NCBI GenBank assembly: GCA_026168605.1
Contig: JAPFDX010000046.1
Coordinates: 34,614 to 98,613, forward strand
DNA: 64,000 bases
Source: Roseburia sp.
GTDB taxonomy: Bacteria; Bacillota; Clostridia; Lachnospirales; Lachnospiraceae
Reading direction: 5' to 3'
Part shown: piece by piece, positions 40,007 to 48,683 of the stretch
Layout of the letters: each line of letters starts with the position of its first letter
How positions within the stretch are numbered: the first letter of the stretch is position 1
The notes under the pieces: model-generated
Database searches by the model: none
Seen by the model: only the letters and a program-made list of their open reading frames with translations
Told to the model about the DNA's origin: nothing
Translations under genes and position numbers: made by a program

Positions 40007-41611
40007 ATGAGAAAAAGAAGAGCGGCAGCACTCATTCTCGCGGCAGTGATGACGGCAGGCAGCATCGCGGGATGTGGAGGAAATGCAGACGGGGGTACGT
40101 CAGGAGGAGACAGTGCAGGCGGTACAGAGACCGCGGGGGGAAGCGCAGACAGCTATACGATGTTTATGCGTTCCCAGTACCATGACTGGATCGAAGAATT
40201 GAACTGGTATGACGTGGCAGAGGAAAAGACGGGGATCACCGTGGAGTATGTTGACGGACCGGAGGAGATCGCAGACACTTACACGGAGGTCGATCAGCGG
40301 ATCGCCAGCGGCACACTGCCGGACGCGACGATGTGCAAGCTGTCGCAGGCGAAGGTATACGGCTCGCAGGGTGCATTTGTGGATCTGGCGCCATATCTGG
40401 AAAAATATGCGCCGAATTATCTGGCATATATTGAGGCGAACCCGGACTATGCGGCTTATGTGACGGACGAAAACGGAGCCATCTACGGTCTGGTAAAGGA
40501 ATCTCCGATTTTTGCAGATCTCATCGGCTACCGTGCAGATCAGTTTGCCGAGGCCGGTATCGATGCCGCAGCAGTAAAGACAGTGGATGACTTTACGGAG
40601 GCGCTGCGCAGCTTAAAGGCATATTACGGAAAGGACAACCCAAACTATTATCCGCTCAGCGGACGTGAGAGCGCACTTCGTTTTGCAGCATGGTTCGGCG
40701 CGGCGTCCTATGTGGATGAGAACGGATCGGGTGGTATCTATTACAGATATGAGAAGGACAACAGCTTTAACATCAAGGCGGAAGGCGCTTACAAGTGGAT
40801 TGAGACGATGAAAACCTGGTATGACGAGGGTCTTATCAACCCGAGCTGGGTAGAGGGAACAAACGGCGAGGGCGACTGGGAGTCCCAGATGCTCGAGGGA
40901 AATGCATCGGTATTCTATGATTACTACAATCGCGCAGAGTGGTTTATGTCAAACGGCGGACCGGAGTCCGATCCGGACTATGATATGCAGGTGCTTGACT
41001 TCCTGCAGGATGAGAACGGCAATGTGATGAAGGTGACACATTCTCTGTTATACGGAAGCGACTGCTGTATCGCAGTCAATGCGGCGTGTGACGAGGAGAC
41101 GATCGCGGCAGTTTTAAAATTCCTGGACTTCTTTTACACGGAGGAGGGAATGACGCTTGCAAACTGGGGCGTTGAGGGTGAAAGCTTTGCGACGGCAGAG
41201 GATGGAAGCAGACAGTACACCGCAGATTACACCACCGAGGAGTCAAAGGCAGCCGGAGAAAAGAGATGGTCATTCTTAAGCGACCGTCTGACTGTCTGCA
41301 AGCCGGTGGACCAGGAGGCGTTTTACAGTTGGAACACGGATTTGATCGCGGAAGCTGCAAACCGCTGCTTCGTGGATGAGAACTTCCTTGACCGCCCGGT
41401 GATCGTGTATACCACCGAACAGGAGGAGCAGCTATCAAACCTGATCGCAGCCGTGTATGAATCGGAGTGTTCCGGTCTGACGAATTTTATCGTCGGAAAC
41501 ACGGAACTGAATGAGGAAAACTGGAATGCATTTGTTGAGGAGATGGATGCACTTGGACTTTCCCAGATCGAGGAAATCCAGGCAGAGGCATACCGGAATA
41601 CCTTTCAATAG
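40007..41611 (+). CDS. Sugar ABC transporter solute-binding lipoprotein (LipO/SBP_bac_1 type)
   Basis: A 534-residue lipoprotein: signal peptide with lipobox SIAGCGG (Cys ~24), Gly/Ser-rich linker, then SBP fold (DWIEELNWYDVAEEKTGITV, GTLPDATMCKLS, DENGAIYGLVKES). Length of ~530 and the LplB-type permeases after it are typical of lachnospiral oligosaccharide or glycoside importers. The ATG follows AAAGGAGGAAAATACT. It belongs to the same orientation block as the acid-sugar genes, after a 54-bp gap. Confidence 0.9.
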   Translation: MRKRRAAALILAAVMTAGSIAGCGGNADGGTSGGDSAGGTETAGGSADSYTMFMRSQYHDWIEELNWYDVAEEKTGITVEYVDGPEEIADTYTEVDQRIASGTLPDATMCKLSQAKVYGSQGAFVDLAPYLEKYAPNYLAYIEANPDYAAYVTDENGAIYGLVKESPIFADLIGYRADQFAEAGIDAAAVKTVDDFTEALRSLKAYYGKDNPNYYPLSGRESALRFAAWFGAASYVDENGSGGIYYRYEKDNSFNIKAEGAYKWIETMKTWYDEGLINPSWVEGTNGEGDWESQMLEGNASVFYDYYNRAEWFMSNGGPESDPDYDMQVLDFLQDENGNVMKVTHSLLYGSDCCIAVNAACDEETIAAVLKFLDFFYTEEGMTLANWGVEGESFATAEDGSRQYTADYTTEESKAAGEKRWSFLSDRLTVCKPVDQEAFYSWNTDLIAEAANRCFVDENFLDRPVIVYTTEQEEQLSNLIAAVYESECSGLTNFIVGNTELNEENWNAFVEEMDALGLSQIEEIQAEAYRNTFQ

Positions 41612-41697
41612 GAAACAGAGGGAAGGAGAGGGGTGATTTTCTCCTCTCCTCCCGCTGTTTTACCTGAAAAATACCTGACAGGAAAGGAAGCGACAAC

Positions 41698-42660
41698 GTG
41701 AAAAAATCAAACAACAACAGGCGTTCCGCAAAGAAGCTGCCGGCGGGGGAACGGCTGAAAAAGGATTTACATAGAAACTGGCAGCTTTATCTGCTCCTGA
41801 TACCGGGAATTGTCAGCCTGATCCTCTTTAAGTTAGGACCGCTTGGCGGAATGGTGATTGCTTTTGAGGATTTCAGCGCTTTCAAGGGTATTTTTGGCAG
41901 CGAGTGGGTCGGACTTGAGCATTTCATTCAGATGTTCCAGGACCCTTATATGCTCAAGCTGATCTCAAACACGGTGATCCTGGCGATTTTGTCAGTCGTG
42001 TGTGTATTCCCTATTCCGGTGTTATTCTCGCTGTTTTTAAATGAGGTAAAATGGAAGAAAATACGGAACAGTGTGCAGTCGATGAGCTTTTTGCCGTATT
42101 TTATATCGGCGGCGGTCATGGTCAGCATCATGTACACGATCTTAAGTCCGTCCTCGGGTATCGTCAACGTACTGATCAACAAGCTGGGCGGTGAGCCCGT
42201 CAATTTTATGGCAAAGCCGGAGTGGTTTCGTCCGATTTATGTATTCCTGCAAATCTGGCAGACCTTTGGCTACACGGCAATTATCTATATCGCGGCGATC
42301 GCCGGAATCGATCCGGCGCTCTATGAGGCGGCGGAGGTGGACGGCGCGAACCGCTGGCAGAAGATGTGGCACGTGACGCTCCCGGGTATCTCCACCTCGG
42401 TCATCACAATGCTCATCATCAATATCGGCAATATCTTTACCGTGGATACCGACCGTATCCTTCTGATGTACAATGCGAGCAACGCGAGCACGGCGGACGT
42501 CATTCAGACTTATGTGTACCGGATCGCGTTCGAGTCGCCGGGCTTCCCGAATTACAGTTACGGTACAGCGGTCAATCTGGTAAAGTCCATACTTGCCTTT
42601 GCGCTTGTCATCATAGCCAACAAGCTGGCGGATAAGTACGCGGAAACGCGATTGTTTTAG
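41698..42660 (+). CDS. Sugar ABC transporter permease (LplB/UgpA type)
   Basis: A 320-residue permease with a GTG start preceded by AGGAAAGGAAG. Cytoplasmic basic N-terminus, then NWQLYLLLIPGIVSLILF, and the EAA loop LYEAAEVDGANRWQKMWHVTLPG (cited in two parts, YEAAEVDGANRWQ and HVTLPGI). LplB-type partner of the next gene; ATPase is expected to be a shared MsmK-type encoded elsewhere. Confidence 0.92.
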   Translation: MKKSNNNRRSAKKLPAGERLKKDLHRNWQLYLLLIPGIVSLILFKLGPLGGMVIAFEDFSAFKGIFGSEWVGLEHFIQMFQDPYMLKLISNTVILAILSVVCVFPIPVLFSLFLNEVKWKKIRNSVQSMSFLPYFISAAVMVSIMYTILSPSSGIVNVLINKLGGEPVNFMAKPEWFRPIYVFLQIWQTFGYTAIIYIAAIAGIDPALYEAAEVDGANRWQKMWHVTLPGISTSVITMLIINIGNIFTVDTDRILLMYNASNASTADVIQTYVYRIAFESPGFPNYSYGTAVNLVKSILAFALVIIANKLADKYAETRLF

Positions 42661-42681
42661 AGCAGGAAAGGAAGAAGCACC

Positions 42682-43581
42682 ATGAGCAGACAAAAGACCA
42701 ACACACATTTGAAAAAGACGCGGACCGGCGTGTTTGACGTCGTCAATGCAGCGATACTGATCCTGGTTGCGATCATCTGTGTCTGTCCGTTCTTATATGT
42801 ATTTTTTATTGCCTCAAGCGATGGAACTTATCTGACGAGAGGTCAGGTAACATTTTTTCCCAAAGGCTTTCACTTGCAGGCGTTTCTCTATGTACTCACG
42901 AATCCGAAGTTTGACGTGTTCACCGGAATGAAAAATTCGATCATCTACACGGTGCTTGGAACAATCGTGGCGGTCGTATTTACCTATATGACAGCCTATG
43001 CCCTGACAAGACCGCGGCTGAAGCAGAGATTCTTCATTATGACGCTCTTTGTCGTGACGTGGGTGTTTGAGGCGGGTATCATTCCGCAGTATATTGTATA
43101 CAGCAATCTGGGTTTTATCGATAACATCTGGGTTATGATCATTCCGGGCGCGATCAACACGCAGTTTTTGATCATCACAAAGGCGTTTTTGGAGGGACTT
43201 CCCAAGGAGCTTGAGGAGGCGGCGTTCGTGGACGGCGCAAGCGATTTTAAGACGATGATGAGCATCTATGTGCCGGTTTCCAAGCCGATCATCGCGACGA
43301 TCGGACTGTTTAACGCGGTCAGCATCTGGAACCAGTATCTGATTCCGCAGATGTTCTTAAAGACCGACACCAAAAAGACGATCCAGCAGGTCTTAAAGAG
43401 TGTGATCATCGGCGCGCAGGAGAGTCCGTTCTCCAATGCGGTGGTAAACGGCGTGACATTAAATCAGGAGAACTTAAATGCGGCGGCGATCGTGATCGCC
43501 ATGCTCCCGATCGTATGTGTCTATCCGTTTGTACAGAAATATTTTAAGAAGGGAATCCTGATCGGTTCCGTGAAAGGTTGA
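42682..43581 (+). CDS. Sugar ABC transporter permease (LplC/YtcP type)
   Basis: A 299-residue permease. TM1 is AAILILVAIICVCPFLYVFF; the periplasmic loop LTRGQVTFFPKGFHLQAF and EAA loop LEEAAFVDGASDFKTMMSIYVP (in part) are typical of CUT1 LplC-like proteins; ends YFKKGILIGSVKG, a standard ending. Starts 21 bp after the previous permease. No ATPase gene follows. Confidence 0.92.
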   Translation: MSRQKTNTHLKKTRTGVFDVVNAAILILVAIICVCPFLYVFFIASSDGTYLTRGQVTFFPKGFHLQAFLYVLTNPKFDVFTGMKNSIIYTVLGTIVAVVFTYMTAYALTRPRLKQRFFIMTLFVVTWVFEAGIIPQYIVYSNLGFIDNIWVMIIPGAINTQFLIITKAFLEGLPKELEEAAFVDGASDFKTMMSIYVPVSKPIIATIGLFNAVSIWNQYLIPQMFLKTDTKKTIQQVLKSVIIGAQESPFSNAVVNGVTLNQENLNAAAIVIAMLPIVCVYPFVQKYFKKGILIGSVKG

Positions 43582-43591
43582 GTGGAAAAAT

Positions 43592-44767
43592 ATGGGCAGA
43601 GAATATATCGAATTACCGACGATGCAGCCGGATGGACGGCTGTACCAAAATATGCAGTTGCAGACGGTGGAGGCGCTGATTCCAAACGCGCCGTTTGAGA
43701 CCTGCCACGCGGCAGATCTTCTGGAGTTGCCAAACGGCGATCTGCTCGCCGTATGGTTTGCGGGCTCGGACGAGGGAAATGCGGATATCAGCATCGTGCT
43801 GTCACGTCTTGAGGCGGGGGCGTCTGCGTGGAGCAGCCCGGTGAAGGTATCGGATGACGATACGCGTTCCGAGCAGAACCCGTCGCTGTTTTTAAAATCG
43901 GAGAATGAAATCTGGCTGATATATACGGCGCAGGTCTCCAGAACGCCGGAAAACAATCCGTTTTTTAACCTTCAGTATACGGCGGAGATCCGCTGTAAGA
44001 AATCGTTTGACAACGGAAAGACATGGGGCGCGACGACCGTTCTCTTTGACCGTCCGGGTTCTTTCTGCCGCCAGAAGATCCAGGTGCTCGCAAGTGGCAG
44101 ATACGTATTTGGTAACTGGATCTGCTTTCCCGATGAGTCCAGAAACGGGAGCGACATCACTGTAATACAGATCTCCGACGACGAGGGGAAGACGTGGCGT
44201 GAGGTACAGATGCCGGAGAGCGCGGGGCGGGTGCACGCGAATCTTACCGAGGTGCGCCCGGGCGTGCTCGTCGCGCTGATGCGAAGCCGCTTTGCGGACA
44301 ATATCTACCGCTCGGTGTCCGAAGATAATGGGGAGACGTGGTCAGCGCCCGTGCGCACGGAGCTGCCGAACAACAATTCCAGTATCTCAGCGATACGTCT
44401 GCAAAGCGGCGCGATTGCGATGGTGTACAATCCGGTGCGCTACAATGACGACTGCACTAAGACGGTCTGGCCGCAGCAGAGATGTCCGGTTGAGATTGCC
44501 ATTTCCGAGGACGAGGGCGTGACATGGAATTACCGGAGAGTGGTTGAGCACGGCGAAGGCTTTGAGGGCAGATACAATGACATTAACAATAAACGTTACG
44601 AGTATCCGGTTATGATGCAGGGGAAGGATGGGAGCATCCATGTAGCATACAGCGCGAACTCCCGCCAGAATATCAAATATGTGTGCGTGGACGAGGCGTG
44701 GATCCGGGGAGCGGAGGTGTGCTCCGGTGCGGAGAATCTCCCGGAATATCCCAGACAGAGAATCTAG
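43592..44767 (+). CDS. Sialidase-fold (BNR/Asp-box) protein, intracellular
   Basis: A 391-residue six-bladed propeller of the BNR_2/exo-alpha-sialidase type. Four Asp-boxes are visible: SFDNGKTWG, SDDEGKTWR, SEDNGETWS and SEDEGVTWN; near the start ETCHAADLLELPNGDLLAVWFAG gives the catalytic-type His/Asp region. There is no signal peptide, so it acts inside the cell on an imported oligosaccharide. The classical sialidase FRIP motif is absent. Real substrate is unknown. It lies 10 bp after the permease gene and 36 bp before a kinase gene, which suggests it processes the imported glycoside before phosphorylation. Confidence 0.78.
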   Translation: MGREYIELPTMQPDGRLYQNMQLQTVEALIPNAPFETCHAADLLELPNGDLLAVWFAGSDEGNADISIVLSRLEAGASAWSSPVKVSDDDTRSEQNPSLFLKSENEIWLIYTAQVSRTPENNPFFNLQYTAEIRCKKSFDNGKTWGATTVLFDRPGSFCRQKIQVLASGRYVFGNWICFPDESRNGSDITVIQISDDEGKTWREVQMPESAGRVHANLTEVRPGVLVALMRSRFADNIYRSVSEDNGETWSAPVRTELPNNNSSISAIRLQSGAIAMVYNPVRYNDDCTKTVWPQQRCPVEIAISEDEGVTWNYRRVVEHGEGFEGRYNDINNKRYEYPVMMQGKDGSIHVAYSANSRQNIKYVCVDEAWIRGAEVCSGAENLPEYPRQRI

Positions 44768-44803
44768 GGACCGGAAAACAGAAGAAAAGGGGCTTGGGCT
44801 TGT

Positions 44804-45757
44804 ATGGACAGGAAACAGACGATAGAATTATGCCGTCAGGCAGAAAACTGGCAGCCGCCGGAACTTCCGGCACAGATCCCGCAGGGGGATATGCCCGGAG
44901 ACAGGATTTCCATTGACGGGGGGCATATCGCAAAGGCGCAGATGATATTCCGGGAGCTTGTAAAAATGCTGCCGGACGTACTTGCGGAGAGTAAATGCGG
45001 CAGGGCGGTCATCACCGTCTGCGGTGGTTCGGGTGTCGGAAAATCGGAGATCGCATCACTTCTGACCTTTTATTTCAACCAGCTTGGCATCGGAAGCTAT
45101 ACGCTTTCCGGCGACAACTATCCGAGACGGATTCCGGTTTACAATGACGCGGAGCGGCTTCGCATTTTTCGGGAGAGCGGTCTTAGAAATATGATCCGGG
45201 AGGGCGTCTACACAGAGGAACACTTTGCAGTTTTGCAAAAGTTCCAGAGAGAGGGGACGGACGCAGACGCATTCCATATGCAGGAGTATCCGTGGCTGTC
45301 GTCCTATCTCTCCGGCGGCAGACAGGGGCTGGAACGCTATCTTGGAACGCCGGAGGAGATCAATTTTCTGGAGCTGGAACACATCGTATGGGAGTTTAAG
45401 GAGGGAGCGGAACAGATCTGGCTAAAACGGATGGGGCGCGACGATACGGCGATGTGGTTTGAACAGGTGGATTTTCACGGAATTTCCCTGCTGCTCATCG
45501 AGTGGACGCACGGAAACAGCGATTTTTATCAGGGGGTGGACGTTCCGGTGCTGTTAAACAGCACGCCACAGGAGACACTGGAGCATCGTCGTCGGCGCAA
45601 CCGTGACGGAAAGACGGACAGTCCGTTTACCACGCTTGTGCTGAATGTGGAGCAGCAGGAACTGGCACAGCAGGCGCACAAGGCGAAGCTGATCGTCTCA
45701 AGGCAGGGGGAGCTGTTAAGCTATGAGCAGTATCTGGCGCAGATGAAAGAGAACTGA
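44804..45757 (+). CDS. P-loop kinase, uridine-kinase/APS-kinase-like
   Basis: A 317-residue cytoplasmic kinase of the DxTN/uridine-kinase class. Walker A is VCGGSGVGKSEIAS near residue 72; LSGDNYPRRIPVYND resembles the acceptor loop of uridine or panto-kinases; LLIEWTHGNSD is the likely Walker B region, and EHRRRRNRDGK the lid. An N-terminal ~60-residue helical segment is specific to this group. Substrate is not recognised; in this operon a sugar or acid sugar is plausible. A terminator follows. Confidence 0.65.
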   Translation: MDRKQTIELCRQAENWQPPELPAQIPQGDMPGDRISIDGGHIAKAQMIFRELVKMLPDVLAESKCGRAVITVCGGSGVGKSEIASLLTFYFNQLGIGSYTLSGDNYPRRIPVYNDAERLRIFRESGLRNMIREGVYTEEHFAVLQKFQREGTDADAFHMQEYPWLSSYLSGGRQGLERYLGTPEEINFLELEHIVWEFKEGAEQIWLKRMGRDDTAMWFEQVDFHGISLLLIEWTHGNSDFYQGVDVPVLLNSTPQETLEHRRRRNRDGKTDSPFTTLVLNVEQQELAQQAHKAKLIVSRQGELLSYEQYLAQMKEN

Positions 45758-45775
45758 CAGAGAGTGATGATATGA

Positions 45776-45819
45776 AAAATCCGGCGGTGTGGGAGAGATT
45801 CCTGCCGCCGGGAGTTTTT
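45776..45819 (+). terminator. Terminator of the acid-sugar/transport operon
   Basis: AAAAATCCGGCGG pairs with CCGCCGGGAGTTTTT, sited between the kinase gene and the end of the convergent hicB. Confidence 0.8.
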
Positions 45820-46180
45820 ATTTCGCATACATTGCGTCGTTTCTGGAAAGAAGGTACACACAATACTGATTCATGCTGATACCTTCCCTTTGTGAGTGTT
45901 CTGCCAATGCCCTGTGCAGGCTGCGGGGGAGTCGCAGCTTGAACTGACCGGAATAATCCTCCAGACTGTCCGGCTCATGGATTTCGATTCCTTCTTCGAT
46001 CGCAGCCTTAAGCCATGCCCTCTTGGCATCCAGTGCATTAGCCACGGCATTTTCCACTGTCTCACCGCAGGTAATGCAGCCGGGGAGATCGGGATAAGAA
46101 ACGACAAAGCCACCTTCCTCCTTATCCTCAATAACTTCCATCCGATAGGACATTGCCATATAATCATTCAGAGTATTCAT
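45818..46180 (-). CDS. hicB: HicB family antitoxin
   Basis: A 120-residue antitoxin. N-terminal HicB-like RNase-H fold (MEVIEDKEEGGFVVSYPDLPGC; GETVENAVANALDAK) and a C-terminal ribbon-helix-helix (FKLRLPRSLHRALAEHS; ISMNQYCVYLLSR) that binds the operator. The start overlaps hicA by 17 bases, the normal toxin-first order. Neutralises the HicA RNase and represses the promoter at 46441-46469. Confidence 0.92.
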   Translation of the reverse strand: MNTLNDYMAMSYRMEVIEDKEEGGFVVSYPDLPGCITCGETVENAVANALDAKRAWLKAAIEEGIEIHEPDSLEDYSGQFKLRLPRSLHRALAEHSQREGISMNQYCVYLLSRNDAMYAK

Positions 46181-46421
46181 CCTTGTGTTCCTCCTTTTCT
46201 ACAATCTGCTTTACCATTTCCACATATACCTTTTTGATAGGTTCATGCTTTGGTACTGTAATTGGCATACAGCCTTGTTTCCGAAAGGTATAATGGCTAC
46301 TCCCGCTTTTCGGGGCGTTCATTTCATATCCATAGCTTTCCAATACTTTTCGCAATTCATCAAACCGGAGATCTTTTGATAAATTGCATATGCGTGCTAT
46401 CAGTTTTTCCCATTTGGACAT
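46164..46421 (-). CDS. hicA: HicA family mRNA interferase toxin
   Basis: An 85-residue RNA-binding toxin; slightly longer than the 60-residue archetype. LRFDELRKVLESYGYE and GSSHYTFRK contain the family pattern with the catalytic His; IPKKVYVEMVKQI-like tail is variable (here EPIKKVYVEMVKQIVE). It inhibits translation by cutting mRNA. The AGGAGGTATAAAA ribosome site is strong. AT-rich relative to neighbours. Confidence 0.9.
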   Translation of the reverse strand: MSKWEKLIARICNLSKDLRFDELRKVLESYGYEMNAPKSGSSHYTFRKQGCMPITVPKHEPIKKVYVEMVKQIVEKEEHKDEYSE

Positions 46422-46440
46422 TTTTATACCTCCTAATTAC

Positions 46441-46469
46441 ATTATATGTGGCATCGTATATGGTGTCAA
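46441..46469 (-). promoter_or_regulatory. Consensus promoter of hicAB
   Basis: On the minus strand TTGACA (46469-46464), 17-bp spacer, TATAAT (46446-46441), perfect consensus, 20 bp from the hicA start. Confidence 0.88.
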
Positions 46470-46528
46470 TATATTTTGTGTGTATCAATCTTTTGTTTAT
46501 CATAAGAGCGGATCACGAAGTGCGTCTC

Positions 46529-47848
46529 TTATTCTTCGTAATATAGGCGAAACGAAAAGCACGCGCCGCCGGAGGGGCTGTCCGTCACCCACAGCCTTCC
46601 GTGGTGCGCGTCCGCGATTTCCTTTGCAAGGCAGAGCCCCAGACCGAAATGCTGCTTGTCGGAATGTGCGGTGTCTGCGCGGTAGAACCGCTCAAAGATA
46701 CGCGCTTTGCAGTCGTCAGGGATGCCAGGACCCGTGTCGGAGACGCAGAAGCAGAGCTCCCGCCGCCGGAACACGGCGCGCGCCGGAATGTCCGACACGG
46801 ACAGAGACAGTGTGACGCTGCCGCCGGACGGCGTATAGGAGAGCGCATTGTCCAGTAAAATAGTAAATAGCTGTGTGAGCCGTTCCGGGTCGCACACGCA
46901 GGAGGGGGGCTGTTCCTTTGGCAGATCAAGCTGAAGGGACAGTCCCTTTTTGCGCGCAAGCGGCGAAAACTGCTCGTAGACGTCAAGCAAGAGCAGATCC
47001 GGCTGAAAAGCCTGCTGGTGCATGGGCAGGCGGTTGGAATCCGAGCGCGCGAGAAACAGAAGATCGGACACAAGGTGCTGCATCCGCAGGATCTCCTGCT
47101 GTATTAGGGTGAGAAAATGCGCGTGATCTTCTTTTGAGGAAACCTTAGAGAGAGCCTCCGTGCCGGAGAGAATGACCGCGAGCGGTGCGCGCAGCTCGTG
47201 GGAGGCGGCGGAGACGAAATCGATCTGTTTTCGGTGGCTTTCCTCCGCCGGAAGCAGCATCCGTCCGGTGAAATAGCGGCAGAACGCAAACAGAACGGCG
47301 ATGGCGGCAACGCTTAAGCCGCCAAACAGCAGGCGCTGTCTGACGATTTGCTCCGACAGCTTTGTCAGCGGAAACAGAAGGACAAAACCGAGTGTGCCGC
47401 CGTTTTTTGGGATAGTTCCGACCGACGCATAATAATCACCGCTGTCATCCGAGTAAGAAAACTCGTAGTGTACGGGCAGAAGCGAGGAGGAAGTCCGGTC
47501 AAGTTGTAGATGCCAGTTTTCTTCGGCGTACAGACGCACCTCCTCCATGCGGGCGTCTAAGGCGTCATCCGAGAAAAAACGCTGTGTGTAGAGCGGTTTT
47601 CCGTTGTCATAGAAATAGATCAGAAAATGGCTGTCCGCCTGAAGCTGCATCTGCCATTGCAGGGAAATGGCGGACTGGCTCTGTAAATGGATGATCATGG
47701 TATTCAGTTCCTTCAAAAAAGACGCCGACGCATTTTCCTTTAAGCTGCTCTCGGAGATAAACAGACAGAGAGAGACGAGCAGCAGGATGGAGATGCTGAT
47801 CACGAGAGTAAAAAATAAGGTCATTTGTGTGTGAAGCTTTCGGAACAT
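46529..47848 (-). CDS. Sensor histidine kinase
   Basis: A 439-residue membrane kinase. TM1 FFTLVISISILLLVSLCLFI, an extracytoplasmic domain of ~130 residues, TM2 LLFGGLSVAAIAVLFAFC, then HisKA with SAASHELRAPLAVI (phosphorylated His ~221) and HATPase_c with LFTILLDNALSYTP, DTGPGIP and HFGLGLCLAKEI. The short HAMP-like linker is minimal. It ends 3 bp from the response regulator stop-start junction, forming a two-gene operon. Divergent from the lipoprotein/permease/HlyD cluster, its probable regulon. Confidence 0.94.
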   Translation of the reverse strand: MFRKLHTQMTLFFTLVISISILLLVSLCLFISESSLKENASASFLKELNTMIIHLQSQSAISLQWQMQLQADSHFLIYFYDNGKPLYTQRFFSDDALDARMEEVRLYAEENWHLQLDRTSSSLLPVHYEFSYSDDSGDYYASVGTIPKNGGTLGFVLLFPLTKLSEQIVRQRLLFGGLSVAAIAVLFAFCRYFTGRMLLPAEESHRKQIDFVSAASHELRAPLAVILSGTEALSKVSSKEDHAHFLTLIQQEILRMQHLVSDLLFLARSDSNRLPMHQQAFQPDLLLLDVYEQFSPLARKKGLSLQLDLPKEQPPSCVCDPERLTQLFTILLDNALSYTPSGGSVTLSLSVSDIPARAVFRRRELCFCVSDTGPGIPDDCKARIFERFYRADTAHSDKQHFGLGLCLAKEIADAHHGRLWVTDSPSGGACFSFRLYYEE

Positions 47849-47851
47849 AGA

Positions 47852-48535
47852 TTACTCCTCTGCCGTTTCCTTCATCAGGTAGCCAATCCCGCGCATCGTG
47901 GCGATGGAAACCGTGCTGCCTACATGAGAGAGCCGTTTTCTTAAGAAATGGATATAGGTGTCGAGATTGCCCTCCTCGACGGGGGCGTCCGCGCCCCATA
48001 CGCGCGAGAGGATGACCATGCGGCGCAGCGGCGTTCCGGCGTCGCGCAGTAGGACCTCAAGCAGTCGTCCCTCCTTGCCGGATAAGCGGATGCTCCCCGC
48101 CGGACCATGGAGCGAACGGAGCGTGGCGTCGTAGGAGAGGTCGCCGAAGCAGAGCAGATCATTTTCTTCATATTTCCCGGTGCGTCTGCCCAGAGAGCGG
48201 ATGCGGGCGGAAAGTTCCTCAAACGCAAACGGCTTGACGAGATAATCGTCCGCCCCGGTGTCCAGCCCCTCGATTCGGTCGTAGAGCTCACCGAGCGCGG
48301 TGATCAGAATCACGGGCGTGTGAATACCCTGCGCCCGCGCTTTTTTCAGGACGAGCAGCCCGTTCATCGTCGGGAGCATACGGTCGAGCAGTACCAGATC
48401 GTATGCGTCCTGCAAAAATAAGTCCAGTCCGTCCCTGCCGTCATGGCAGACGTCCACGTCGTGCATTTCCTGGTTCAACTGAAATTTTAAGATGTCACAG
48501 AGGTTCTTATCGTCCTCGATCAGCAGTATTTTCAT
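47852..48535 (-). CDS. OmpR/PhoB-family response regulator
   Basis: A 227-residue regulator. Receiver domain: IEDDKNL, LLDRMLP (phosphorylated Asp ~52), LITALGE, VKPFAFEEL. C-terminal winged helix (LSGKEGRLLEVLL, RRMVILSRVWGADAPVEEGNLDTYIHFLRKRL). AAAGGAAATGACTGACT precedes the ATG. The divergent promoter region carries TTAAAG direct repeats with 11-bp periodicity, the format bound by this family. Confidence 0.95.
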   Translation of the reverse strand: MKILLIEDDKNLCDILKFQLNQEMHDVDVCHDGRDGLDLFLQDAYDLVLLDRMLPTMNGLLVLKKARAQGIHTPVILITALGELYDRIEGLDTGADDYLVKPFAFEELSARIRSLGRRTGKYEENDLLCFGDLSYDATLRSLHGPAGSIRLSGKEGRLLEVLLRDAGTPLRRMVILSRVWGADAPVEEGNLDTYIHFLRKRLSHVGSTVSIATMRGIGYLMKETAEE

Positions 48536-48581
48536 AGTCAGTCATTTCCTTTTGCCATTGTTTTCTTATCTTATCATAACT

Positions 48582-48657
48582 GTCTTAAAAAAGTCTTTAA
48601 AACCGGAAGAAAATTAAAGGCTCTTTTAAAGAAAGCTTAAAGGAACTTCTGGTATTC
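48582..48657 (+). promoter_or_regulatory. Direct repeats and promoter of the divergent transport cluster
   Basis: Two pairs of AT-rich direct repeats, GTCTTAAA (48582) and GTCTTTAAA (48593), then TTTTAAAG (48624) and CTTAAAGG (48636), each pair 11-12 bp apart as for OmpR/PhoB-type regulators. A -10 TATTCT (48652-48657) lies 9 bp after the last repeat, so the second pair overlaps the expected -35, as at class II activated promoters. Confidence 0.6.
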
Positions 48658-48683
48658 TGGTAGCAGAAAAGGAGGAAACACCA

